Shown: positions 51,370-60,907 of the stretch, piece after piece
Numbering within the stretch: position 1 is the stretch's first letter
Layout: every line of letters starts with the position of its first letter
Source: Lentisphaera profundi
Lineage (GTDB): Bacteria; Verrucomicrobiota; Lentisphaeria; Lentisphaerales; Lentisphaeraceae
NCBI RefSeq assembly: GCF_028728065.1
Contig: NZ_CP117811.1
Location: 868,001 to 932,000 of the forward strand
Direction: 5' to 3'
Length of the DNA: 64,000 bases
The notes under the pieces: model-generated
The model's input: only the letters and a program-made list of their open reading frames with translations
Databases searched by the model: none
What the model was told of the DNA's origin: nothing
Translations under genes and position numbers: made by a program

Positions 51370-54300
51370 ATCGATAATTTGTGCCTAAGATATTTATCTG
51401 GCGCTGATTTTGAAGCGAGGAAACCGACCATTGAAGTTGTGGGCTGTAAGGCATAAAGTGCATTAGAACCAGGTTCTAAGAGTACTTCTTGGGATTCACG
51501 TTGCTCTGCCTGACGAAGTAAATCTTCTTTCATATTATCTAAACACCACTCAAAATACGGCATCAGTCGGAGGCTTCTGTCTTGATTTTTTAAGTTCTTG
51601 ATTTTTAGATTCATAAAGCATACCGCATCTTCTTTAACGGGGATATCTAGAGTCAATTCAAAAGTAAATTCATTAGAGGATTGTGTAGCAATAATCGTTC
51701 CATTTTCTTTTTTGATTTCGGCCTTATCAAACAGTTTAAACCAGCGCTCACCTTCTTGAATTAAAAATGATGAGGCTTGTGATTTGTGATCTATGTTTTG
51801 GTGACGACTCACAGTGATGTTAGAACGAACACCATGCGTTGAGGACAAAATCTGCCCATGTGAATTCAATGAGACCTGAAATTGTTGATTAGAAATGGAT
51901 TGAGCTTTTTCTGAACGTCTCTTTTTGAAACAAGAGAAAAGAAAAAGAATAACTGTCAACAAAGTAATGAGTAGAATTATTTGAGGGATTGAGATAGAGG
52001 CGGCCACAAGTGGCTGAGCTTTATCTTGAATGCCCAAAGCAGTAGTCCAGGCATAATCCCAGTCTTGGCCAGAACGAGGGATATAATAGGGGATCAAGAG
52101 TGGAGCCCAAGTCATAAAGCGTTTTACGCCCTCAGGAATGACTGAACCCGCCTTTCCTGTTTTATCTATAAAACGACTAAAGCGTGTATCTAAGTCATCC
52201 ATACCAATAAAACTGAGGTTCACTAAAGTGGCAACCCGAAGGCCCATGTGATCTAACCAAATGAGGATTCTAAAACCTTCATAGGCCATGATCCACATAA
52301 AGATTTCTAGGCTCCAGCTATGAAATTGATCCGAAGACATAGTGAGGTCGGCGCCGATACAAAACAAAGTGTGAACGGCTCCATCTTGATTATACCAAGT
52401 CGCTTCGGGCATCTGACGTAGGAAAGTGAAAATAATGGGTGACATCCACAGTCCCCAACGCAAAACTCTGATGGTGCCTTCTGCTAATTCAATGGCGCCT
52501 TCTCGTGAAGCTAAACGTTTAAGGTGAATGGAGTTCTTTTTAAAGATGGCAGTTAAGAGTGATTGATTTAGGGCAAAGAGCCACGCCGCAACACCCCAGC
52601 CAATAACACCATTGAGGGCCTGATTAAACAAGAGCTTGGAGCCACCTGTATAATCACCTAAACTAATATGACCCCATTTGGAAAGCAGGTTATCGAATTG
52701 ATAGGCTTGCGGAGCTATACCAAAAGTATTGTACTTATTAAAACGCTCTAGGACCACAGGAATTTGTCCCGCATCGAGATAAAAAGCGATTGCGGCACCA
52801 ATAAAACCACCTTGAATTGCGGCAATAAGTGATGATTTTATACTCTCGCCACCTTTCTTGTTGAGCTTGTTTATACCTGCAAAAGCCAAGGCTCCAGCGA
52901 CTAATCCAAATAAAGCTCGGATACCAGTATGCTGTTCACTGATTTGCCAATGAATGGCTAAAGCTAGGGCGATACCCACAATTAAGCCACGCATGTAAAG
53001 TGATTTATCTTTATAGGAATCTCTGCTTCTCTGCAGGAAGCTATGGCTGCCATCAAAACTTTCTATGATAGTTTTGATTAAAGGATAGAGCAGCGACAGA
53101 GAAAGACTTAATACGAGGAGAGGGGCAAAATTATAGAAATCGATAAATAACTGCCAGTGACCAAAGATATGTAAGATTTGGATAAGCAACATTAATGACC
53201 CTGCGTACATGCGACCATTGCCACGTCCTGTTGCGGCGTGGTCATGAATAGTGTGAGCCGCGGGTCCTTGTCCTTTGATGGCATCGAGTAAGACACCCGT
53301 AATCATGAAAACAAATGCCCATAACATGCCTTGGGAAAAAGCGGTCGTAATCACAGCGAAGGCAGCTTGCACGAGTCGTGGGAAATTAAGTAGGAAATCT
53401 GCAGAACCCAAATCAGCGATAAAAGGAGAGAGGCCCAAGGAGAAGCATAGGTAAATAAGTTTTTTATGAGCATTACGATCATAGATCACATGTTTATTAG
53501 TGATATAGGAAAGTGCATTTATCGTAAATTCAACAATGAAGAATACTATGCCAAAGCGTAGTAGGGCGAGGGCAATGGGATTGTAGTAGGACCAGCTTTT
53601 TAGTTTATCGGGTAAATCGCTGGCTAAACTCAGTAAGAGATCGGCATTTTGTAAGCTTAATAAGAGCGAAAAAATGATGGGTAGAGAAATAATGACTGCA
53701 GAAGAAAAACTGGAAAGGGATTTCTTAAAAGTTTTAATCAGGTATAAATGACTACAGTGATAAAGCACTAATAAAATAGCGGCCCCAAAACCTCCAATTT
53801 TAAATAAATCCGACCAAGAATTTGGCGTGTGCCAAACGGGGTTTGAGCTTATGGAAATAATAATAAAGCCAGGGAATAAAGTGTGGGTGAACGTTTCTTT
53901 GAAATTCGGAAGTCGCGATTGATAAGTGATTTTTAACAAGATTAAGATCGCTGCGTTCATAGCAAAGAGTGCAAGCATATAAGGAGCGCGTTGAAGAGCA
54001 ATAAAATCAGATAAGCCATAGCCAAGAAATGCGCAAGAAATGATTAAAGCAAGAATTAAACTATGAGTAAAAACTTGTGCTCTTTGACTCAATTTTGAAA
54101 AAGGTATTTTCTTCAAGAGCTTAAACAATACTGCCATTATAAATACAAATATGAGTAGAGAAATGAATTTATTTTTTGTGGCTAAGTTTTCTGGAATCGT
54201 CAAAGCTTGAAAATGTATATCAAAGCTAAGCTCTTGGGTGATCAATTTTGAAGAAGGATTGTGTATAAGAAAGACGAGCTCATTTAACTCACCCACGTGA

Positions 54301-55088
54301 TTCCAATCGATTAATATTTCTTCATGTGCACGACTTAGATTAAGGATTTGTGTCGTTTTACTTCCTTTGAGTTCTAAGCTAAAACTGAGTCCATCTAATT
54401 CATGGTGTTCACTACGAGTGAAACTGAGTATCTGACTTTTATTAATTGTCTGGGGGTATTGCTTTGACCAGAAACCTGCAATCGAATTAGCTGGTAGCGC
54501 GAATTGTAAACTTTGTGAATTATCGGCTGGCTCTACAGCATAGCAAGTGGCGCCATCCATAGCGAGAGCGCCAGATTCTTGAGCATTTGCCAAGCGGGTG
54601 ATTACATCCCTTTGATAGGATGCTTGCTTGAGTTCTGTACTAGGCCAATTAGCTAAAGAAAAATCAAAATTAAGTTGGCCTTTACTAGTCGTTTCTGAAT
54701 TGTTATAAGCGAGAAAAACAAGCTCTCGTAATTCTCCTAAAGTATCTTCATCAATGAGTATTTTTTGACTTTGGCTACTAATGGGGATGGATTGAATTCC
54801 GCGAGTGCCTTTAAGTTCAATTTTTAATTGTAAAGCATCTAAATTCTGTTTCGATTCTAAGTGAAATACTAAATAATCTTTTACGGGATTTTTGCTGAGT
54901 TTATACCAAGTGCCGATACTTGAGTGTTTAGGTAAAGTGTAATCAAGAATATGAGAATCATTACTTTGATAAGCTTGCCCTTGAGCGCCATCCATATGCA
55001 GTATGCCCGAATCCACTTGATTAAGAGCATAAGAACTAGCGGCCTGTGAAAAGACTAAGAGAAAAAGAATCTGTTTGAGTAAATGCAT
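51270..55088 (-). CDS. Giant membrane protein with N-terminal tandem sandwiches and GH94-like C-terminal domain, frameshifted
   Basis: 1272 residues as read. After a signal peptide (about 1-22) come two homologous beta-sandwich domains (about 24-150 and 172-297, each starting SGxLxMDGA), then about 14-16 membrane helices (300-1090) with conserved text WYNQDGAVHTL, LIWLDHMGLRVATLVNLSFIGMDDLD-type region and IPEGVKRFMTWAPLLIPYYIP. A C-terminal GH94 N-terminal-type sandwich follows (about 1110-1260). The last 30 codons are out of frame; the real end is probably TAA at 51187. Relatives in this bacterial group join a membrane part like this to full GH94 domains. A glucan synthesis or export role is inferred from context. 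Confidence 0.6.
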   Translation of the reverse strand: MHLLKQILFLLVFSQAASSYALNQVDSGILHMDGAQGQAYQSNDSHILDYTLPKHSSIGTWYKLSKNPVKDYLVFHLESKQNLDALQLKIELKGTRGIQSIPISSQSQKILIDEDTLGELRELVFLAYNNSETTSKGQLNFDFSLANWPSTELKQASYQRDVITRLANAQESGALAMDGATCYAVEPADNSQSLQFALPANSIAGFWSKQYPQTINKSQILSFTRSEHHELDGLSFSLELKGSKTTQILNLSRAHEEILIDWNHVGELNELVFLIHNPSSKLITQELSFDIHFQALTIPENLATKNKFISLLIFVFIMAVLFKLLKKIPFSKLSQRAQVFTHSLILALIISCAFLGYGLSDFIALQRAPYMLALFAMNAAILILLKITYQSRLPNFKETFTHTLFPGFIIISISSNPVWHTPNSWSDLFKIGGFGAAILLVLYHCSHLYLIKTFKKSLSSFSSAVIISLPIIFSLLLSLQNADLLLSLASDLPDKLKSWSYYNPIALALLRFGIVFFIVEFTINALSYITNKHVIYDRNAHKKLIYLCFSLGLSPFIADLGSADFLLNFPRLVQAAFAVITTAFSQGMLWAFVFMITGVLLDAIKGQGPAAHTIHDHAATGRGNGRMYAGSLMLLIQILHIFGHWQLFIDFYNFAPLLVLSLSLSLLYPLIKTIIESFDGSHSFLQRSRDSYKDKSLYMRGLIVGIALALAIHWQISEQHTGIRALFGLVAGALAFAGINKLNKKGGESIKSSLIAAIQGGFIGAAIAFYLDAGQIPVVLERFNKYNTFGIAPQAYQFDNLLSKWGHISLGDYTGGSKLLFNQALNGVIGWGVAAWLFALNQSLLTAIFKKNSIHLKRLASREGAIELAEGTIRVLRWGLWMSPIIFTFLRQMPEATWYNQDGAVHTLFCIGADLTMSSDQFHSWSLEIFMWIMAYEGFRILIWLDHMGLRVATLVNLSFIGMDDLDTRFSRFIDKTGKAGSVIPEGVKRFMTWAPLLIPYYIPRSGQDWDYAWTTALGIQDKAQPLVAASISIPQIILLITLLTVILFLFSCFKKRRSEKAQSISNQQFQVSLNSHGQILSSTHGVRSNITVSRHQNIDHKSQASSFLIQEGERWFKLFDKAEIKKENGTIIATQSSNEFTFELTLDIPVKEDAVCFMNLKIKNLKNQDRSLRLMPYFEWCLDNMKEDLLRQAEQRESQEVLLEPGSNALYALQPTTSMVGFLASKSAPDKYLRHKLSMPPYLKILANNDNGIMIPLADYCMNSLSLKTLL

Positions 55089-55115
55089 ATAAACTTGATT
55101 GGATTAAGAGTTAAT

Positions 55116-55142
55116 AGAGGGCCTACTTGTCGTAGACCCTCT
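55116..55142 (-). other. Intercistronic hairpin in the glucan locus
   Basis: AGAGGG-C-CTAC (55116-55126) pairs with GTAG-A-CCCTCT (55132-55142) apart from one internal mismatch, in the 63-bp gap between the phosphorylase and the membrane protein genes. There is no T-run on the minus strand, so it is more likely an mRNA processing or stability element than a terminator. Confidence 0.45.
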
Positions 55143-55151
55143 AGGATTTAT

Positions 55152-58100
55152 TTAGCTATAAACTTCAACGATATTGGACTCATCATTGAGTAAAGATCTG
55201 AACTTGGACCATTTAGTTTTTAATCCCCCATCACGGTAGGGATTATCGCTAGAGGTATTTAACTGAAGTTCTTGACCATTGAGTATAACTTTCTTCTCTG
55301 TGGCTTTGTTGTATTGGAAAACAACGGGCTTGCCATCAATATCGAAATTGAAGTTTAAGCCATCGAGTTCGGCAGGCAATACTGGATCAATAACAAAATC
55401 TTCGTAGAAACGACGAATGCCTAGTACGCGAGTGATCAAGAGGTTTACATAGATACCAGGGCCTGATGAATATATTCTCCATCCACCCTTAGACTTTACT
55501 TGACCTGAGCGCAGTTCTTCCACAGTATCTTGAGCTTCATAGCGATCGTTATAATCGGCATCAGAACTAGAGAAATAACAGTTGGACTGACGGATTTCGG
55601 CCGATTCAAAAGAATCTTGAATGTTGACGGGATTCACCACTTGCATAGCGGTCATCAATTCTTCGGCTTTGCCGAGCTTTGCCATGGCTTCCATGTACCG
55701 TAAATGAGCGTGGACATAGTGATTGCCAATTTCGCGACCGACAAAAGTTGCGGTTTCCGCACGTTGGAAAGATTTGGAAATGCCCCCAGTATACTGTGGT
55801 GGAGGATCCATGAGATGAACGCCATCAGCAAAAAGAAGTTTGTCGGCAATCATTTCGCTGTGATTTTCAGCTTGCTCAGGATCAAATATTTCAGAGATGA
55901 TACCGCGTATAGCAGGTAAAAGTCTATACTTCACACCCGTGCTCTTATCTTGTGGGTGAAGTAGTAATTCAACATCATCAGGAGAATTAAAGAAGGCAAA
56001 ACCCGCGGTGAGATCATCCTTTACGAGGTACTCATTGAAATCAATTTTCATTTGAGCGCAGATTTGAGCGAGTTCTTCGGCAAGTTCTGTTTTGCCAGCT
56101 TTCTCACAAACGACTGTGTAGCGACTGAGTGTTTGGTAAAGTAATTCTACGGTCCAAACCGAAACGAGTTTTTCGCGCATCTCTGGATTAGCAGGCTGAA
56201 GTGAATCATTCCAGTCACCATCGCCGTAACTTATGAGCTTGGTATCACCTATAAAAGACTTGCGAATATTATCGAGTTCTTTATTAATATGCTCAAAAAG
56301 AGTTTCTTCTTTATCAGTGAAGTTAAAGCCTTCAATATTAGTATAAGCAATTTTCTCATCGAGAATACTGAAGTCATTTGAGTACTCCACATAGTCGCAA
56401 AGGGCTTTTAGAGGCCATACAATGATATCACCATGAGCGTGTGCCTGTTGAATATCAAAGAATTTATCAAACATGAACCATTGTGGCCATTCGCCATTTT
56501 GCTCATACTGATGCTTGTAAACTTCGAGGATGACATCTTTTACCGCATCAGTTTTCCCAAAGGCTAAAAGGAGTTCTACGGGTCCTTGGCAAACATCTCT
56601 AGTTCCCCAGGCCGCCCCTGAATATTGCTCAAGTCCATAGGGCTTAGTGTAGTGAATCATGGCATTGTGCTGCAACCATGGGATTAGCTCGGATATTTTT
56701 TCTACAGCAGGGTTTTTATTGCCAAAGAGGCGGGCGTTATTATTGAGTTTGCTCCAATAAGCATCGGCTTCTTTGGAAAAAATACTGGTGTCAAAATCTG
56801 CCGCGGTGTATTTCTTGGCATTGGCATCGGCTTTAATGTCATCAGTAATTGTACCCGTGAGCACTATTTCAAAAGAATTTGTAGCGTCAGTCGAAATACT
56901 GGCATAGGGATAGTTTTTAAATTCGCCATCATTAAAGAGCACTTGATCACCCTTAAATTGGCTCGCGACTTGTCCATCTTTTACCGATATATCAAAACGG
57001 CTTTTTGGGTACTTATTTTTACCAAAGTAATCGTGTCCAGGAAATAAAGTGAGGCGACCTTCTGCTTGGCGTCCCACCGTTTCATTGGCGTATTCATTAA
57101 CACCCATGATAATATTGTTACTTATAATGAACTCTAGGTCACGTCCGGATTCGACTTCAATATTAGTCACCACAACTGCATCGGAAATAGCAGACTGAGT
57201 TGTTACAATAATAGTTTCTTCTGCACTCTTATATATCCAGCGACAAGCATTCAAACGTATTTCGAAAGCGGATGGCATGCGCAATTGCTGCCAGTTATCA
57301 TTGACTTTAACAAAAATTCGCTGACCCGAAGCGCGTTGTATATTGAGCCAACCACGAACAATGCCAATAGCTTTATTAAATGAGGTATTACCAAAAGTAA
57401 CCTGTGAGTTAAAGACACCTGCCATCCAGCAAGTTGAAGCAATGGCTTCATCTGATGGGGCGAGTTCTTCGCCAGAACGGATGATGTGACCATGAGGGCG
57501 TTCGCAATGGATTTCTTTGTGTTTTAAGACAACGTGACGGCTATCCTCACCATAGAAAAAGGCGGCTTTTTTGCCATTGATATTTTCTAGATTACGGAGG
57601 TCTGAAGAAAAGTATTTTTCAATATCATCATCATTGAGATCTTCACTTGGGAAGAAATCTCCACGATCAAAAATGTTTTGATGAGAAGTACTTTTATGAT
57701 CTTCTAAATGAACTTCACTTAGTTTGGCGAACTCTTCTTGTGCTGAAGTGAATAAAGCTAAATCCGCATCGGAACATATTTCTGGATGATCCACTGAAAA
57801 GGAGGCGAAGAAAGTACAACTAGCACTCGTATTGGCTTCAATAGAATAAGTTTTTGACTGTAGTCCATGAAGTGAAAATTCACCTTGTTTGCGAATGGAT
57901 GCTAATTTTTTCTGACTGAGGGCGGCAGGCTGACTACTTTCTTTGTACTCGAGGCCAAAGAACTGCATACCGTCGGTAATGAAGCTTTCTGCACCATCTA
58001 AGGCACCAGACATAAGGAAAGGAAAACCGGTGTGTTGCTTAAGGTTTTGTCTTGAGCAAATTAATTGACCCGTATTTTCGTCACTGATGATGGTGTGATC

Positions 58101-58568
58101 TATGTATTGAGAAACATAGGCCTCGTTATTAAGTGATGCGCCTTTGGCCGCGACGCCCGCATCTTGGATATAGATGAAGTCGATATCTTTCTTTGTTGAA
58201 CCGGTATTTTCTACTGTTGCGGTCCAGAACCATTGATTGCTTTGTGGCGCGAGACGGAAATCTAAGTGATACTTACAGCCCAAGGCGGAACCTGTATAGG
58301 AAATGGCATTATCACTTGTCGACTGTGCTAATAAGGCATCTTTATTGATTAAAGGCTTACTTGTGATCGTGGAACCTTCTTTTACACGGAGATAAATATT
58401 GTTAATCGATCCATCGAAAACGTTGCCCATAAATAGATTGACCATGACATCATCATTTTCAATACTATAGAAACTGCCATCTTGGAGTAAACGTAGGTGC
58501 ATGCCTGTTTCATTGCGGAATTCGCTAAATCCCAAAGTGTGTTCGTAGCGATATTTGATTTCTTTCAT
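55152..58568 (-). CDS. GH94 family glycoside phosphorylase, probably acting on beta-glucan
   Basis: An inverting phosphorylase-type enzyme of about 1138 residues. Two N-terminal sandwich regions (about 1-280 and 340-620) precede an alpha/alpha-barrel with SGAAWGTRDVCQGPVE, GEWPQWFMFDKF, GDIIVWPLKALCDYVEYSND and the acid-bearing YGDGDWNDSLQPA (about 781-793). The length and two-sandwich form point to 1,2-beta-oligoglucan phosphorylase rather than cellobiose phosphorylase, but the specificity is not proved. There is no signal peptide, so it should work in the cytosol. I use the ATG at 58568, which opens MKEIKYRYEHTLG; a TTG 39 bases upstream is the other option. First gene of the locus. Confidence 0.78.
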   Translation of the reverse strand: MKEIKYRYEHTLGFSEFRNETGMHLRLLQDGSFYSIENDDVMVNLFMGNVFDGSINNIYLRVKEGSTITSKPLINKDALLAQSTSDNAISYTGSALGCKYHLDFRLAPQSNQWFWTATVENTGSTKKDIDFIYIQDAGVAAKGASLNNEAYVSQYIDHTIISDENTGQLICSRQNLKQHTGFPFLMSGALDGAESFITDGMQFFGLEYKESSQPAALSQKKLASIRKQGEFSLHGLQSKTYSIEANTSASCTFFASFSVDHPEICSDADLALFTSAQEEFAKLSEVHLEDHKSTSHQNIFDRGDFFPSEDLNDDDIEKYFSSDLRNLENINGKKAAFFYGEDSRHVVLKHKEIHCERPHGHIIRSGEELAPSDEAIASTCWMAGVFNSQVTFGNTSFNKAIGIVRGWLNIQRASGQRIFVKVNDNWQQLRMPSAFEIRLNACRWIYKSAEETIIVTTQSAISDAVVVTNIEVESGRDLEFIISNNIIMGVNEYANETVGRQAEGRLTLFPGHDYFGKNKYPKSRFDISVKDGQVASQFKGDQVLFNDGEFKNYPYASISTDATNSFEIVLTGTITDDIKADANAKKYTAADFDTSIFSKEADAYWSKLNNNARLFGNKNPAVEKISELIPWLQHNAMIHYTKPYGLEQYSGAAWGTRDVCQGPVELLLAFGKTDAVKDVILEVYKHQYEQNGEWPQWFMFDKFFDIQQAHAHGDIIVWPLKALCDYVEYSNDFSILDEKIAYTNIEGFNFTDKEETLFEHINKELDNIRKSFIGDTKLISYGDGDWNDSLQPANPEMREKLVSVWTVELLYQTLSRYTVVCEKAGKTELAEELAQICAQMKIDFNEYLVKDDLTAGFAFFNSPDDVELLLHPQDKSTGVKYRLLPAIRGIISEIFDPEQAENHSEMIADKLLFADGVHLMDPPPQYTGGISKSFQRAETATFVGREIGNHYVHAHLRYMEAMAKLGKAEELMTAMQVVNPVNIQDSFESAEIRQSNCYFSSSDADYNDRYEAQDTVEELRSGQVKSKGGWRIYSSGPGIYVNLLITRVLGIRRFYEDFVIDPVLPAELDGLNFNFDIDGKPVVFQYNKATEKKVILNGQELQLNTSSDNPYRDGGLKTKWSKFRSLLNDESNIVEVYS

Positions 58569-58832
58569 GTGAGTGAATAGGTCCTTGTGTTTTATGTATT
58601 TACACAAACTACGAATGATTAGGGTAGGGTTTTGACATCTAAGGTCAGAATAAAGTGAAGAAAAATGTCGTGACTTTAGATAATAAGTTCATAATGCAGG
58701 GCCTTCAGGAATCTGTAAAAAAGTAAAATAGAGTGACTTACTACGTAAAATTTTAGAAAAATGTGCAAAGACACTTCACGGATGAATTAAAGGTGTTAAG
58801 CTATGAAAAATTAATTTAAAACTGAGATTTTC

Positions 58833-59720
58833 ATGAAATACGACTTCTTTTTAATTACCCCTTTCAATGATTCAGCCTCCTCAAAATCAGCAGTAGAATA
58901 TTTTTTCCAATCGAGAGAAATGGATTTTACTTTAGCGGAAGAAAAAAATAACGATATTTACAACTGCTTTATCTATCATCTCGAACTAGAAGACGAGAAA
59001 ATTAAAATCCTTCAAGAGCAATTGCTTACAAAGCTCCAGGAAAATTCTAAATCGGATGGAGTTATCCTGCCGAGAGATTATTTCAAAAACCAAAGTGGCT
59101 TTATTGCTTTTGATATGGATTCAACTTTAATTGAATGCGAATGCATTGATGAACTCGCGGTAAAAGCTGGTGTTGGTGACGAAGTGAAAAAAGTTACTGC
59201 TGCTGCCATGCGTGGGGAACTCGATTTTTCAGAAAGTTTCGTGAAACGTTTAAGTCTTTTAGATGGCTTGAAACTCTCCGCCTTAGATGAATTAAAAGAT
59301 GAGCTCCCGCTAATGGCAGGAATGGAAAGCTTGGTGACAAAACTTGTGGCAAGTCCTTGGAAAACGGCTGTTTTTTCTGGTGGCTTCACTTATTTTGCGG
59401 ATTCTTTACAAGAGCGTTTTGGTTTTGATTATGTACGAGCCAATGTCTTAGAGTGTGGCCCAGAAGCTCTCACAGGTAAGCACATTGGTGGCATTGTCGA
59501 TAGCCAAGTCAAAAAAGAAAGTTTGCTCGAGCTTGCAGCTAAAGAAAATATTGATCCTGCTTTTACTGTAGCAGTGGGCGATGGCGCCAATGACTTACCC
59601 ATGATTCATACTTCAGGTCAAGGTTTTGCCTTCCATGCAAAACCTATAGTTTGCGCGGAAGCTCCAAATGCTGTGAAAAATTGTGACCTTTCTGCCTTGG
59701 AGTTCATTTTAAATCTCTAA
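58833..59720 (+). CDS. serB: Phosphoserine phosphatase
   Basis: Last step of serine synthesis. 295 residues: a poorly conserved N-terminal domain (about 1-85), in the place of the ACT-like domain of long SerB, and a HAD core with AFDMDSTLIECECIDELA (nucleophile Asp near 94), FSGGFTYF (motif II), and VAVGDGANDLPM (motif IV). The 225-bp gap upstream, shared with the divergent phosphorylase gene, shows no RNA gene. The following gene starts 71 bp later. Confidence 0.94.
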   Translation: MKYDFFLITPFNDSASSKSAVEYFFQSREMDFTLAEEKNNDIYNCFIYHLELEDEKIKILQEQLLTKLQENSKSDGVILPRDYFKNQSGFIAFDMDSTLIECECIDELAVKAGVGDEVKKVTAAAMRGELDFSESFVKRLSLLDGLKLSALDELKDELPLMAGMESLVTKLVASPWKTAVFSGGFTYFADSLQERFGFDYVRANVLECGPEALTGKHIGGIVDSQVKKESLLELAAKENIDPAFTVAVGDGANDLPMIHTSGQGFAFHAKPIVCAEAPNAVKNCDLSALEFILNL

Positions 59721-59791
59721 ATGATTTTGCACTAACGAACAATAAAGTTTAGCGTGTAGCGTTATGAAAAATAAAACTTTCTAGGAAACCT

Positions 59792-60907
59792 ATGCGCGTA
59801 CTTTTACTTCTCCTTGTTTCACTCACAGTTATTTCTCAAGAAGATTTAAGTCATTATAAAAAAGCAATGACTTTTAAATCATCGTGGACTCTCTATAAAA
59901 ATGCTCCTGATAACTATGCCTCATACAAAGCCTTTTCAAAAAGTATTGAAGACTTAGAAGCATCTGAAATAAAAGCTGCTGCTTATGCTTATTCTATACT
60001 CGGTGCCTACTTCCAAAACAAAGTTGAATACGGGGCTATTACTCATCAGAAACTGAGTGACTTGAGTCAGGAAATTGGTGATGATAAATGGCAAGGATTC
60101 TGTCGCGTCGAGCAATTTGGCGATGAGTGTTCTGTTTGTGAAGGCTCATCAGAAAAGAAACGAGCCTGTAAAAAATGCAATGGCACAAAAACCTGTCGAA
60201 ATGGTGAGTGTCGTAAGGGGCAGATTATTAGCCTAGAAAAAATAGATGGCAAATTTGAGGAAGTGAGTACGGATTGCTCCATTTGTGAAGCTTCGGGTTT
60301 TTGCCAAGCATGTGGGGGTAGTGGGGTATATAAGATCCCATGTAATATTTGCCGTGGTTTTGGTTACTTGCTCAATAAAATGAAAGTGAGAGAGAAGTTT
60401 AAAGATGGTTTAGTCGATATGGATGCCCTCGTAGCGAATCACATTCTTGAAGGTTTTTCCCAAGATCAGTTAGCCAAAGGCAAAATCAAACGCGGTGATC
60501 GTTGGTACACGCTGGAAGAAATTAATAAAATGGATAAGAGCTCGCAACTTAAAGCTGAACGAAGCATGCTGGAGCAGCGTAAGCGCGAGCAAAATCAACG
60601 CACTGGTGAACTTCGTGCGAAAAGAGATAAAAAATTTAACTCCCTCGAAAATGATTCGATCCTAGAACCTGAAAAAGCTAAAAAAATAATTGAGAATGAT
60701 TTTTCTGACGAGGCCGATCCAGTTAAAATCAATTTGCTCAATATTTATCTTAAACAGGCAAACCTAATTATTAAGGCTACGGAGTCAGAAAATAAAGGGC
60801 TTGAATTAGAAGCCATTAAATTATTAAAAGAAGCTCAAAAAATCCGCGATCACGAAGTTTTACGGAGCAGAATAAGAAAACTTAAATTGGAGAATTTGGG
60901 ACTATGA
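59792..60907 (+). CDS. Exported protein with DnaJ-type cysteine-rich zinc fingers
   Basis: A 371-residue protein with a probable signal peptide (1-15, VSLTVIS). Residues 113-190 carry pairs like those of the DnaJ zinc-finger region: CSVC (113-116), CKKC (126-129), CSIC (162-165), CQACGGSG (171-178) and CNICRGFG (184-191), with CxxCxGxG spacing in the later ones. No J domain is present. The C-terminal half is charged and helical (about 250-370), possibly a coiled coil. It probably binds zinc outside the cytoplasm; the client is unknown. It overlaps the next gene by 4 bp (ATGA), starting an envelope operon. Confidence 0.65.
   Translation: MRVLLLLLVSLTVISQEDLSHYKKAMTFKSSWTLYKNAPDNYASYKAFSKSIEDLEASEIKAAAYAYSILGAYFQNKVEYGAITHQKLSDLSQEIGDDKWQGFCRVEQFGDECSVCEGSSEKKRACKKCNGTKTCRNGECRKGQIISLEKIDGKFEEVSTDCSICEASGFCQACGGSGVYKIPCNICRGFGYLLNKMKVREKFKDGLVDMDALVANHILEGFSQDQLAKGKIKRGDRWYTLEEINKMDKSSQLKAERSMLEQRKREQNQRTGELRAKRDKKFNSLENDSILEPEKAKKIIENDFSDEADPVKINLLNIYLKQANLIIKATESENKGLELEAIKLLKEAQKIRDHEVLRSRIRKLKLENLGL

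Noticed and set aside
51375-51392. Programmed +1 frameshift at CTT-AGG-C (Ty1-like) in the giant membrane protein
   Set aside because: A +1 shift there would lead into a frame that stops within ten codons. The frame holding the GH94-like tail is the -1 frame, so this heptamer does not explain it.
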